6,676 bases of DNA from Anderseniella sp964390445 (lineage in GTDB: Bacteria > Pseudomonadota > Alphaproteobacteria > Rhizobiales > Aestuariivirgaceae), in NCBI GenBank assembly GCA_964390445.1, contig CAYMJJ010000128.1, positions 1 to 6,676 on the forward strand. Direction: 5' to 3'. The translations under genes and the position numbers were made by a program. The notes under the pieces were generated by a model. The model was given only the letters and a program-made list of their open reading frames with translations. It was not told the origin of the DNA and did not search any database. Of the stretch, positions 1-6,033 are shown piece by piece (positions within the stretch are counted from its first letter, which is position 1; each line of letters starts with the position of its first letter).

Positions 1-2081
1 ACGCGCTGCGAGGTGCCGTCCGGCATCAGCATCCAGCTTTGCTGGTTGTCCTTCAGGTTGGCGACCATGATCTGGAACAGCACCTGCTGGTGGACCGTGG
101 GCGTATCCACGGGCACAAGCTGCTCGACGCGGCGGTGCAGGTTACGCGGCATCCAGTCGGCTGACGATATGTAAACCCGCGCCTTCTTGCTGGGCAGGCC
201 TTCGCCGTTGCCGAAACAGACGATTCGCGAATGTTCCAGGAATCGGCCGATGATCGAGCGCACCCGGATGTTGTCCGACAGTCCGGGCACGCCGGGACGC
301 AGGCAGCAGATGCCGCGAATCACCAGGTCGATCTGCACCCCCGCCCGGCTGGCGTCGTACAGCGCGTCGATGATCTCCGGGTCGACCAGCGAGTTCAGCT
401 TGGCCCAGATGGCGGCGGGCCGGCCGGCGCGGGCATGTTCGATTTCCTCGTTGACGTGCTGGATGATGCGCCTGGACAGGTTGAGCGGCGACAGCGCAAT
501 GCGCTCCAGTTCTGCGGGTTCGGCATAACTGGAGACGTAGTTGAACAGCCGCGCAGCGTCGCGGCACAGGGCCGGGTCACAGGTGAAGAACGACAGGTCG
601 GTATAGATGCGGGCGGTGATCGGGTGGTAGTTGCCGGTGCCGTAATGCACGTAGGTGCGCAGGTGTCCGCCTTCCCGGCGCACTACCATCGAGGCCTTGG
701 CATGGGTCTTCAGCTCGACGAATCCGAACACCACCTGCACGCCGGCGCGTTCGAGGTTTCGCGCCCACTGGATGTTCTTTTCCTCGTCGAAGCGCGCCTT
801 CAGTTCCACCACGGCCATCACCGACTTGCCGGCCTCTGCCGCCATGATGAGGGCTTCCACGATGGGGCTCTGGTTCGAGGTCCGGTACAGCGTCTGCTTG
901 ATGGCGACGACATCGGGGTCCTGGGCAGCCTGGCGCACGAACTGCACCACCACGTCGAACGATTCGTAGGGGTGGTGGACGATGATGTCCTTCTGGCGGA
1001 TGGCGGCAAAGCAGTCGCCACCATGATCGCGGATACGCTCGGGGAAGCGCGGATTATACGGCGGAAACTTGAGGTCGGGGCGTTCGTCGAGGATCAGCTG
1101 AGAGGTATCGGCATAGCCGACCACGCCATTGCAGCGCACCACGCTGTCGTCATCGGCGCCGGTTTCACGGGCTATGAAGTTGCGCAGCTCTTCCGGGCAT
1201 TCACCATCGACCTCGAGCCTGACGACGGTGCCGCGGCGGCGGCGCTTCAGGGCGCGCTCGAAATAGCGCATCAGGTCTTCGGCCTCTTCCTCGACTTCGA
1301 TATCGCTGTCGCGCAGAACCCGGAACACGCCACGGCCTTCCTTCACGTAGCCCGGGAACATGCGCGGCACGAAGTGGGCAATCATGTCCTCGATCTTGAT
1401 GAAGCGTGCAACCGTCTGGCCGCCCTCGTTGCCGTCCGGCAGGCGGGTGAAGCGCTCGATCTGCTGCGGCACCTGGACGATGGCGTTCATGCGCTCGCCG
1501 TCACCCTTGCGGGTCAGTTGCAGGGCCACCATCAGCCCCCGGTTGGGCACGAACGGAAACGGATGGGCGGGGTCGATTGCCATCGGCGTCAGTACCAGCA
1601 GCACCTGGTCGTGGAAGCGTTCGTCGAGCCAGGCGCAATCGGTTTCGCTGAGTGCCGAGTTTGGCACCATCTCGACACCGTTTTCCTTGAGCTCCTGCAG
1701 CAGGGCCAGCCAGCGAAGGTCCTGCTCGCCCATCAGGTCATGGGCAGCCTTGCGCACGCTCGCGAGCTGTTCCGGCGCGGTCATGCCGTCCTGCGAGATG
1801 CCCGAGACGTGTTCGCGGATCTGCGCGGCAAGTCCGGCTACCCGGACCATGAAGAATTCATCGAGATTGTTGCCGGAGATCGACAGGAACCGAAGCCTTT
1901 CAAACAGCGGATGATTGGTGTTGCGCGCCTCCATCAGCACCCGGTAGTTGAAGCCCAGCCAGCTCAGTTCACGATTGAAGAACCGCTTCGGCGAGGAGGC
2001 AAGCTCGACACCGCCGTGCTGTTCCTCTGCCTCGGTCATGGCACGCGCAAGTTCGGCATCCGATGCGGTCTCGATGTTCAT
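1..2081 (-). CDS. ppk1: Polyphosphate kinase PPK1, C-terminus cut by window edge
   Basis: Makes inorganic polyphosphate reversibly from the gamma-phosphate of ATP, via a phosphohistidine. The 693 codons in the window have no internal stop. From family numbering, N domain is about residues 29-132, head 133-346, C1 347-527 and C2 from 528. The N domain has RFFNRELSWL (33-42) and GNNLDEFF (70-77). Residues matching the E. coli active site are present: N72 (N45), R400 in LYRTS (R375), R430 (R405), H460 in KTHAKAS (the phosphorylated H435), H479 in YVHYGTGNYH (H454), Y493 (Y468) and H617 in EHSR (H592). The C1/C2 offset is a constant 25. The last visible part, SSADWMPRN and ANLKDNQQSW, is typical of the family's C-terminal end. 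At least about 20 residues are missing beyond the edge. The ATG at 2081 has AGGGA nine bases upstream. The gene is separated from hda by 221 nt, so it may have its own promoter. Family identification is certain; ppx often follows in relatives but lies outside. Confidence 0.98.
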   Translation of the reverse strand, partial: MNIETASDAELARAMTEAEEQHGGVELASSPKRFFNRELSWLGFNYRVLMEARNTNHPLFERLRFLSISGNNLDEFFMVRVAGLAAQIREHVSGISQDGMTAPEQLASVRKAAHDLMGEQDLRWLALLQELKENGVEMVPNSALSETDCAWLDERFHDQVLLVLTPMAIDPAHPFPFVPNRGLMVALQLTRKGDGERMNAIVQVPQQIERFTRLPDGNEGGQTVARFIKIEDMIAHFVPRMFPGYVKEGRGVFRVLRDSDIEVEEEAEDLMRYFERALKRRRRGTVVRLEVDGECPEELRNFIARETGADDDSVVRCNGVVGYADTSQLILDERPDLKFPPYNPRFPERIRDHGGDCFAAIRQKDIIVHHPYESFDVVVQFVRQAAQDPDVVAIKQTLYRTSNQSPIVEALIMAAEAGKSVMAVVELKARFDEEKNIQWARNLERAGVQVVFGFVELKTHAKASMVVRREGGHLRTYVHYGTGNYHPITARIYTDLSFFTCDPALCRDAARLFNYVSSYAEPAELERIALSPLNLSRRIIQHVNEEIEHARAGRPAAIWAKLNSLVDPEIIDALYDASRAGVQIDLVIRGICCLRPGVPGLSDNIRVRSIIGRFLEHSRIVCFGNGEGLPSKKARVYISSADWMPRNLHRRVEQLVPVDTPTVHQQVLFQIMVANLKDNQQSWMLMPDGTSQR

Positions 2082-2165
2082 GCAGACTGATCCCTGTTCA
2101 GATGAATTTGGCGGCATGCGCCAAGCATAAAATCCTTGTGGCAATGCAACATAACATAACTATGA
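2082..2165 (-). promoter_or_regulatory. ppk1 leader: ribosome site, dyad and possible promoter
   Basis: Read on the minus strand, AGGGA at 2095-2091 is a good ribosome binding site for the ATG at 2081. A possible -10 box, TATGCT, lies at 2129-2124. I see no convincing -35 hexamer at 16-18 bases from it; the best alternatives (TTGCAT, TTATGT) have poor spacing. A 6-bp dyad, TTGGCG-GCATG-CGCCAA (2108-2124), abuts the possible -10, where the transcription start or an operator would be. Further upstream, 2148-2160 is a short period-5 tract (AACAT twice plus AAC). No recognisable PhoB box (two CTGTCAT-like half sites) was found, although ppk genes are often phosphate controlled. The ribosome site is solid; promoter and operator are guesses. 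Confidence 0.3.
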
Positions 2166-2205
2166 CGCAGCCCCAAAAGTGCTGTTCCGCCGCGCCGCGC
2201 ACACG

Positions 2206-2254
2206 CGAGCATCATTCGATCAGATTGACTCATCTGATCGAATAAAGATGCTCG
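2206..2254. repeat. Long intergenic palindrome, copy B
   Basis: On the plus strand an outer 8-bp arm CGAGCATC (2206-2213) is followed directly by a 12-bp arm ATTCGATCAGAT (2214-2225), a 6-base loop TGACTC, the perfect complement ATCTGATCGAAT (2232-2243), a 3-base AAA bulge (2244-2246) and the outer complement GATGCTCG (2247-2254). All 20 pairs are Watson-Crick. No U-run follows on the minus strand, so it is not a textbook intrinsic terminator, though a stem this long could stop or stabilise the hda transcript. On its minus strand it aligns with the plus strand of copy A at 2264-2305. It resembles the abundant palindromic intergenic repeats of Rhizobiales that begin GAGCA and end TGCTC; that link is from memory and untested. 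Confidence 0.75.
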
Positions 2255-2263
2255 TTCTCAAAG

Positions 2264-2305
2264 TAGAGCAACTTTAGCCGTTCAACTCGAACGGCTGTTG
2301 CTCTA
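2264..2305. repeat. Long intergenic palindrome, copy A, overlapping the hda stop codon
   Basis: On the plus strand TAGAGCAAC (2264-2272), a TTT bulge (2273-2275), AGCCGTTC (2276-2283), loop AACTC, GAACGGCT (2289-2296) and GTTGCTCTA (2297-2305) form 17 Watson-Crick pairs. The terminal CTA at 2303-2305 is the TAG stop of hda read on the minus strand. On that strand the hairpin is followed by CTTTGAG, a very weak U tract. It may serve as the end of the hda operon transcript, alone or together with copy B ten bases farther on. Arm architecture (outer stem, three-base bulge, inner stem, short loop) matches copy B in the reverse orientation. Confidence 0.75.
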
Positions 2306-3001
2306 ATCAGCGTCAAACAGGCCGGGCTCTGAATGCTGCTGCATCACGCGCGCCACGAACGCGCGGTTGATGTCGGCGCGCTGCGCCAGCGCTGCGTCAT
2401 CAATGGTGGCGACCAGCGATCCGGCCGCATCAAGCGAGCGCTCCATGCGCATGATCATGTACGAGATCACCGCCTCGCCCACCTGCAGTTGCCGGTCGGC
2501 AAACAGCTTCACCAGCACACCGCGCAACAGCGCATCATCGGGATCACCCAATTCAGCCACGTGTGCGGCCTTGAGGCGTGAAACCAGGTCCGGCAGTTCC
2601 ACGCCCCACTGGACCGGAAACCGTTGCGAGGTGATGAGAATGCTGCCACCGCTTTCGCGCGCCATGTTGATCAGGTGAAACAGCGCCACCTCGTCCAGTG
2701 CGCTGTCCGGTGCATCCTCTACCACCACGGCACCGGCCTGCATCAACTGTGGAACGGCATCGCGGGTCAGCGCGGCGGCCGTGGTGGAGGACGCACCGGA
2801 GCGGCTGCGCCAGACATCGGCGAGGTGGCTCTTTCCGGTACCGGGAGCGCCCACCAGCACCAGCACCGGTGACTGCCATTGCGGCCAGCGGTCCACGGCA
2901 GCCACGGCGGCTTCATTGGCGGCAGAGACAAGAAAATCGTCACGCCCCATTGCAACGCGGTGCGGCAGGTCAAGCGCAAGCTGGCGTTCAGAGTGGTTCA
3001 C
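2303..3001 (-). CDS. hda: DnaA-related replication regulator Hda (HdaA type)
   Basis: A small AAA+ protein of 232 residues. By family knowledge, when bound to the DNA-loaded sliding clamp it stimulates ATP hydrolysis by DnaA and so prevents re-initiation. The sequence shows a clamp-binding peptide QLALDL at 7-12, Walker A GAPGTGKS at 51-58, a Walker B region VVVEDAP at 92-98, a sensor I-like ILITSQ (121-126), a Box VII region LPDLVSRL (136-143) with R142 as the likely arginine finger, and sensor II around R188 in RMERSLDAA. There is no DnaA domain IV, as expected. The GTG at 3001 puts the clamp motif near the N-terminus and lies four bases after the transporter stop, suggesting translational coupling. 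A TTG at 3013, adding four residues and overlapping the transporter stop, is an alternative. No strong ribosome site is visible for either. The TAG stop lies in palindrome copy A. Confidence 0.93.
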   Translation of the reverse strand: MNHSERQLALDLPHRVAMGRDDFLVSAANEAAVAAVDRWPQWQSPVLVLVGAPGTGKSHLADVWRSRSGASSTTAAALTRDAVPQLMQAGAVVVEDAPDSALDEVALFHLINMARESGGSILITSQRFPVQWGVELPDLVSRLKAAHVAELGDPDDALLRGVLVKLFADRQLQVGEAVISYMIMRMERSLDAAGSLVATIDDAALAQRADINRAFVARVMQQHSEPGLFDAD

Positions 3002-3005
3002 GGGG

Positions 3006-4103
3006 TCAGCCAACCGGGCCGTCGCCGGGATCTGCGGGCCTTGCCGCACGGGGCCGGTACAGCGACGAGTGCAGGTATTGATCGAGCAGGAACCGGGACA
3101 GCACGCCGATTGCAGCAGCCATTGGCACCGCCAGCAGGATGCCGGCAAACCCAAACAGGTAGCCGAATGCCAGCAACGCAAACATCAGCCATACCGGGTG
3201 CACGCCAATAGAGCTTCCAACCAGCTTGGGCTGCAGGAAGTTGCCTTCGATGAACTGGCCGGCGGCAAAGATGGCCGCAATGACCAGGATCTGCACCCAG
3301 TCCGGCCAGAACTGCACGGTGGCCGTCGAAATGGCCAGGATGCCGCCCACCGCTGCGCCGAAATAGGGCACGAACGACAACAGGCCCGCCGTCAGCCCGA
3401 TGATCAGGCCGAAGTTCAACCCGGCCGCGATCAGTGCAACGGCATAGAATGTGCCGAGGATCAGGCACAAGGTTCCCTGCCCGCGAATGAAGCCCGCCAT
3501 CGCCATGTCGATGTCGCGCGCGATGGCGCGAACGGTTTCAACGTGGTCGCGCGGGATCCAGCCGTCGATGCGGTCGACCATCTTGTCCCAGTCATTGAGC
3601 ATGTAGAACGTGACCAGCGGGGTGATGACCAGCAGCGACAAGGTGTTGAACAGCACGTTTGCGCCGCTCATCAGCGACTGGAGAATCTTGCCGCCCCATT
3701 CGAGTGCCTTGCTGGCGATCTCGCCGGTGGATTGGGGCAAGGCGGACTCGGTTTGCATCACGGCGGTCTTCAGCCATCCCGGCGCGTTTTCATTGAACAG
3801 CTTGGCCAGCGTGTTCAGGTCCTGCGGCAGCCGCGCCACGAAGTTGCCGAGTTGATCGGACAGCACCGGCACCAGCAACACCAGCACCGTTATCACCACC
3901 AGCAGGCTGCTCAACACGATGATCAGCGTTGCCGCCAGCCGCGGCAGGCCCAGCCGTTCCAGCGCGTCGGCCACAGGATCGAGGAAATAGGCCAGCACAA
4001 TGCCCGCGATGAAGGGCAGCATGATGCCGGAAAACAGCCACATGAATGCGATGATGAAGGCCAACACGGCCAGCCAGCTCAGAATCTGCCGTTGAATGCT
4101 CAT
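3006..4103 (-). CDS. AI-2E/PerM family multi-pass membrane transporter
   Basis: A 365-residue inner-membrane protein of the PerM/AI-2E (UPF0118) family. Members have been tied to autoinducer-2 export or ion/proton antiport, but the substrate here cannot be read from sequence. Hydrophobic segments lie at about 8-28, 29-41, 58-81, 150-169, 211-227, 231-262, 270-285 and 303-340. A long soluble stretch at 82-149 separates the N-terminal pair from the rest, as usual in the family. Family landmarks are YFLDP (39-43), the SFVPYFGA segment (243-250), the EGNFLQPKLVG segment (286-296) and the glycine-rich end near 314-333. The ATG at 4103 gives the normal N-terminus; an in-frame ATG at 4169 would overlap the upstream gene and add 22 non-hydrophobic residues. 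A weak GGAA precedes the chosen start by nine bases. The arginine/proline-rich tail (350-365) is probably cytosolic. It sits 16 nt after the phosphatidyltransferase gene and 4 nt before hda. Confidence 0.93.
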   Translation of the reverse strand: MSIQRQILSWLAVLAFIIAFMWLFSGIMLPFIAGIVLAYFLDPVADALERLGLPRLAATLIIVLSSLLVVITVLVLLVPVLSDQLGNFVARLPQDLNTLAKLFNENAPGWLKTAVMQTESALPQSTGEIASKALEWGGKILQSLMSGANVLFNTLSLLVITPLVTFYMLNDWDKMVDRIDGWIPRDHVETVRAIARDIDMAMAGFIRGQGTLCLILGTFYAVALIAAGLNFGLIIGLTAGLLSFVPYFGAAVGGILAISTATVQFWPDWVQILVIAAIFAAGQFIEGNFLQPKLVGSSIGVHPVWLMFALLAFGYLFGFAGILLAVPMAAAIGVLSRFLLDQYLHSSLYRPRAARPADPGDGPVG

Positions 4104-4119
4104 GGATGCATGTTCCAGT

Positions 4120-4701
4120 TCAGTTGCCCTGGTCCGGCTTGCGGTCGCCAGGGGCGGCCCCGCTGCCATTTGCGTGGTTCATGTGTTGTAGCCACTCGCG
4201 AAGATAGACCGCAATAGACAGCGCCGTCAGAAGGCCCGTCAGCGCCATGGCAACGACCAGCAGATAATCCGGAACGACAAGGTAAGCCAGGTCCGCAAGC
4301 ACGAGCCCGACCAGGATGATCTGCATCACCGTATTGGCCTTGGACACGATGTGCGGCACCATCTCCACCGGGCGCTCCAGCAACCACGACAGCATGACCG
4401 CGCCAACGATGGCCACGTCGCGGCTCACCACGGCAATCACCAGCCAGATCGGCAGATGCTCGAAAATGCCCAGGACCACGTAGATGGCCACCAGCATGAC
4501 CTTGTCGGCCAGCGGATCGAGGTAGGCACCCAGTTCAGAACGCAGTCCGAACTGCTTCGCAACAAAGCCGTCCAGCGCGTCCGACAGGCCCGCCAGCACA
4601 AAAAGCACGAAGGCCGCGCCATACGCCTTGTTGAACAGCAGCCAGACGATGGCTGGCACCATGAATATTCGTGCAATGGTGATAAAGTTCGGCAGCGTCA
4701 T
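4120..4701 (-). CDS. CDP-alcohol phosphatidyltransferase (PgsA/cardiolipin synthase-like)
   Basis: A 193-residue integral membrane enzyme that transfers a phosphatidyl group from CDP-diacylglycerol to an alcohol. The class signature is present at 41-67: D41, D44-G45, A48-K49, G58, D62 and D66, the aspartates that bind metal and CDP in this family. The usual arginine after the alanine is lysine (K49). The N-terminal LPNFITIARI (3-12) is typical of PgsA-like enzymes. About five or six hydrophobic segments follow, with SRDVAIVGA (about 93-101) and SKANT in the middle. The tail after about residue 172 is polar. Phosphatidylglycerophosphate synthase or a eukaryotic-type cardiolipin synthase are the likeliest activities; the sequence does not decide. 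The ATG at 4701 has GGGCGG seven bases upstream on the minus strand. The gene lies 49 nt after the DUF2066 gene. Confidence 0.93.
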   Translation of the reverse strand: MTLPNFITIARIFMVPAIVWLLFNKAYGAAFVLFVLAGLSDALDGFVAKQFGLRSELGAYLDPLADKVMLVAIYVVLGIFEHLPIWLVIAVVSRDVAIVGAVMLSWLLERPVEMVPHIVSKANTVMQIILVGLVLADLAYLVVPDYLLVVAMALTGLLTALSIAVYLREWLQHMNHANGSGAAPGDRKPDQGN

Positions 4702-4750
4702 CGCACACCGCCCGCAGCGCCACTCGCCTGCCGTGGCCCGCCGCGGGGCT

Positions 4751-5887
4751 TTACTGGTTGATCTGCAAAACCCATGTCCCGCCAACATTCTGCAACGCCA
4801 GGCCGCCTTGCCACAGCGCCTGGCGCAACTGCTCGAACGCACTCACGTAGGCAAGTTGCACGATAGCGCCTCCTTGCGAAATGGTCGAGATGTCCACGCC
4901 GGTGACGCCTGGGGTAGACAGGATGCGCGAGCGCAATGCCGCCCACTCGTCGTTGCTGTAGAAGGTGACGGCCACCGGCAATGTCGAGACCGGCAAGGCC
5001 TGGGTGATCGGAGGGGCCTCGTTCATCTTCTTCCAGCGCTGCTCCATGACCTCGTGAAAGCGGCTTGCGGCAATGCCTGCCGCCTCGGCAACGCCGCCGC
5101 CATTTTCAGCGGTGTAGGCCTTGTCGAAGCCCAGCTTGCCAACCGGGCTGTCACCGGTCATGACGGCCTGCACCGAATCTTCGCCCAGCGGCTGCGCCAT
5201 CGCAATCAGTATTGCATCGGCCTCGTAGCGCAGCCTCAGTGCTTCAAGCGATCCCTGGTCGGCTGCAACCGCCTGTTCGGCGCTCAGCAGCCCGGTGTCG
5301 GTCAAGTCCCCCAGCGGCACGATGACGGGCACCATCGAGTTTTCCGCGCGAAGGTCGAGCCATGCCTTGCGCCACGGGTTGTCCTCCCACAGTTGCCAGG
5401 TACCGTCAGGCGCCTGCCACAACGGTATCAGCACCGATTTGGGAGCGAGTTCTTCGGAGTAGCTCAGGCCAAGCCGGTTGAGCGTGGCCCTGGCGCGCGA
5501 TGGCAGGAACCGAACGGTCAGCCTGGCGATGTAGCGGCCCGGTCCGGTGCGCTCTTCCTCGATGGACAGCGAATCGAGCATGGCGTTGATCTGCTTGGCG
5601 TCAATCCGCGCGATCTCGGCCAGCGTTCCCTCGTCGGCCCCCACCCGGCGGGCGAGCAGCGAGAACGCCTTCACGTTTGCCTCGGTTATGGCCTGCTTCT
5701 TGGCCTCGGCAGCGGTTTCTGCGGATACATCAACGGCCACGCCGGGGATTGTGTAAATCGGGTTCTCCGAGGCGTTCAGCGGCCCGCCATGCGCCGCCAG
5801 CAGCAGCGCAAAGCCCGCCGCAAGGCAGCGTGCGAGCACGATGGCAGAACGCCAGGCCGATTTGTGTTGTGTCACCAAAGACGCCAT
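4751..5887 (-). CDS. Secreted DUF2066 family protein, function unknown
   Basis: A 378-residue protein that I place in the DUF2066 family, for which I know no biochemical role. The N-terminus looks like a signal peptide: H8, K9 and R13, then a hydrophobic run at about 15-32, with likely cleavage near LNA/SE (39/40), so a periplasmic location is inferred. The mature part starts with IYTIPGVAVDVSA and an alanine-rich helix (about 58-81, AEAKKQAITEANVKAFSLLARR), the family's best-conserved feature. A middle region (about 140-250) contains SVLIPLW and a bulky WQLWEDNPWRKAW stretch. A C-terminal domain (about 298-378) contains VTFYSNDEWAALRSRI and ends in TWVLQINQ. No catalytic motif is recognisable. 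The ATG at 5887 follows GGGGGA directly, so the ribosome site is unusually close; a GTG at residue 17 would destroy the signal peptide. It heads the minus-strand operon and diverges from purM. Confidence 0.85.
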   Translation of the reverse strand: MASLVTQHKSAWRSAIVLARCLAAGFALLLAAHGGPLNASENPIYTIPGVAVDVSAETAAEAKKQAITEANVKAFSLLARRVGADEGTLAEIARIDAKQINAMLDSLSIEEERTGPGRYIARLTVRFLPSRARATLNRLGLSYSEELAPKSVLIPLWQAPDGTWQLWEDNPWRKAWLDLRAENSMVPVIVPLGDLTDTGLLSAEQAVAADQGSLEALRLRYEADAILIAMAQPLGEDSVQAVMTGDSPVGKLGFDKAYTAENGGGVAEAAGIAASRFHEVMEQRWKKMNEAPPITQALPVSTLPVAVTFYSNDEWAALRSRILSTPGVTGVDISTISQGGAIVQLAYVSAFEQLRQALWQGGLALQNVGGTWVLQINQ

Positions 5888-6033
5888 TCCCCCGGGGTTG
5901 CCCGCAATCGGCAGGCTTCACCTTCCAACAAAGCCTTATCGTGGACAAACCCCGGCATCAACCGAGGATTTTCCTTGCGTCCATGCCCGTCGTTAAACCA
6001 ATAAGTACGGCAACCAGATGGCAGGGCATGAAC
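5888..6033. promoter_or_regulatory. Divergent promoter region between the DUF2066 operon and purM
   Basis: This 146-nt gap must hold start signals in both directions. On the minus strand a possible promoter is TTGATG (5961-5956) and GATAAG (5940-5935), with a 15-base spacer, shorter than ideal. On the plus strand TTGCGT (5975-5980) could be a -35 box, but no good -10 lies at the proper distance (CAATAA at 5999-6004 is poor). For purM, GGCAGGG (6020-6026) is a good ribosome site seven bases before the ATG at 6034. CCCCGGGG (5890-5897) is a perfect 8-bp palindrome directly upstream of the DUF2066 start and includes its G-run. No clear transcription-factor operator was recognised. Confidence 0.35.

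Noticed and set aside
231..2090. A 619-codon open frame on the plus strand
   Set aside because: It lies opposite ppk1, whose minus-strand frame carries every family motif. The plus-strand translation is rich in H, D, V and G with no domain; it is a GC-rich antisense shadow.
2130..2165. PhoB box upstream of ppk1
   Set aside because: GCGTCATAGT and neighbouring ATG-containing words only loosely resemble CTGTCAT half sites and are not repeated at 11-base spacing.
3002..3181. An N-terminal extension of hda to the ATG at 3181
   Set aside because: It would overlap the conserved C-terminal membrane part of the AI-2E gene and add about 60 residues unlike Hda; the clamp-binding motif belongs near the N-terminus.
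2781..4217. A 478-codon open frame on the plus strand
   Set aside because: It spans antisense to parts of hda, the AI-2E gene and the phosphatidyltransferase gene, is rich in Q, H and R, and crosses real gene boundaries.
4737..4749. GC hairpin after the DUF2066 stop as a terminator
   Set aside because: The short stem is not followed by a U-run on the minus strand, and the next gene starts 49 nt on, which favours read-through.
4702..4842. An N-terminal extension of the phosphatidyltransferase to 4842
   Set aside because: It reads through the end of the DUF2066 gene in another frame and adds a cysteine/arginine-rich stretch not found in the family; the ATG at 4701 has a ribosome site.
4628..6004. 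A 458-codon open frame on the plus strand
   Set aside because: It is antisense to the DUF2066 gene and part of the phosphatidyltransferase gene. Low-complexity composition (R, Q, G, H) and no recognisable domain.
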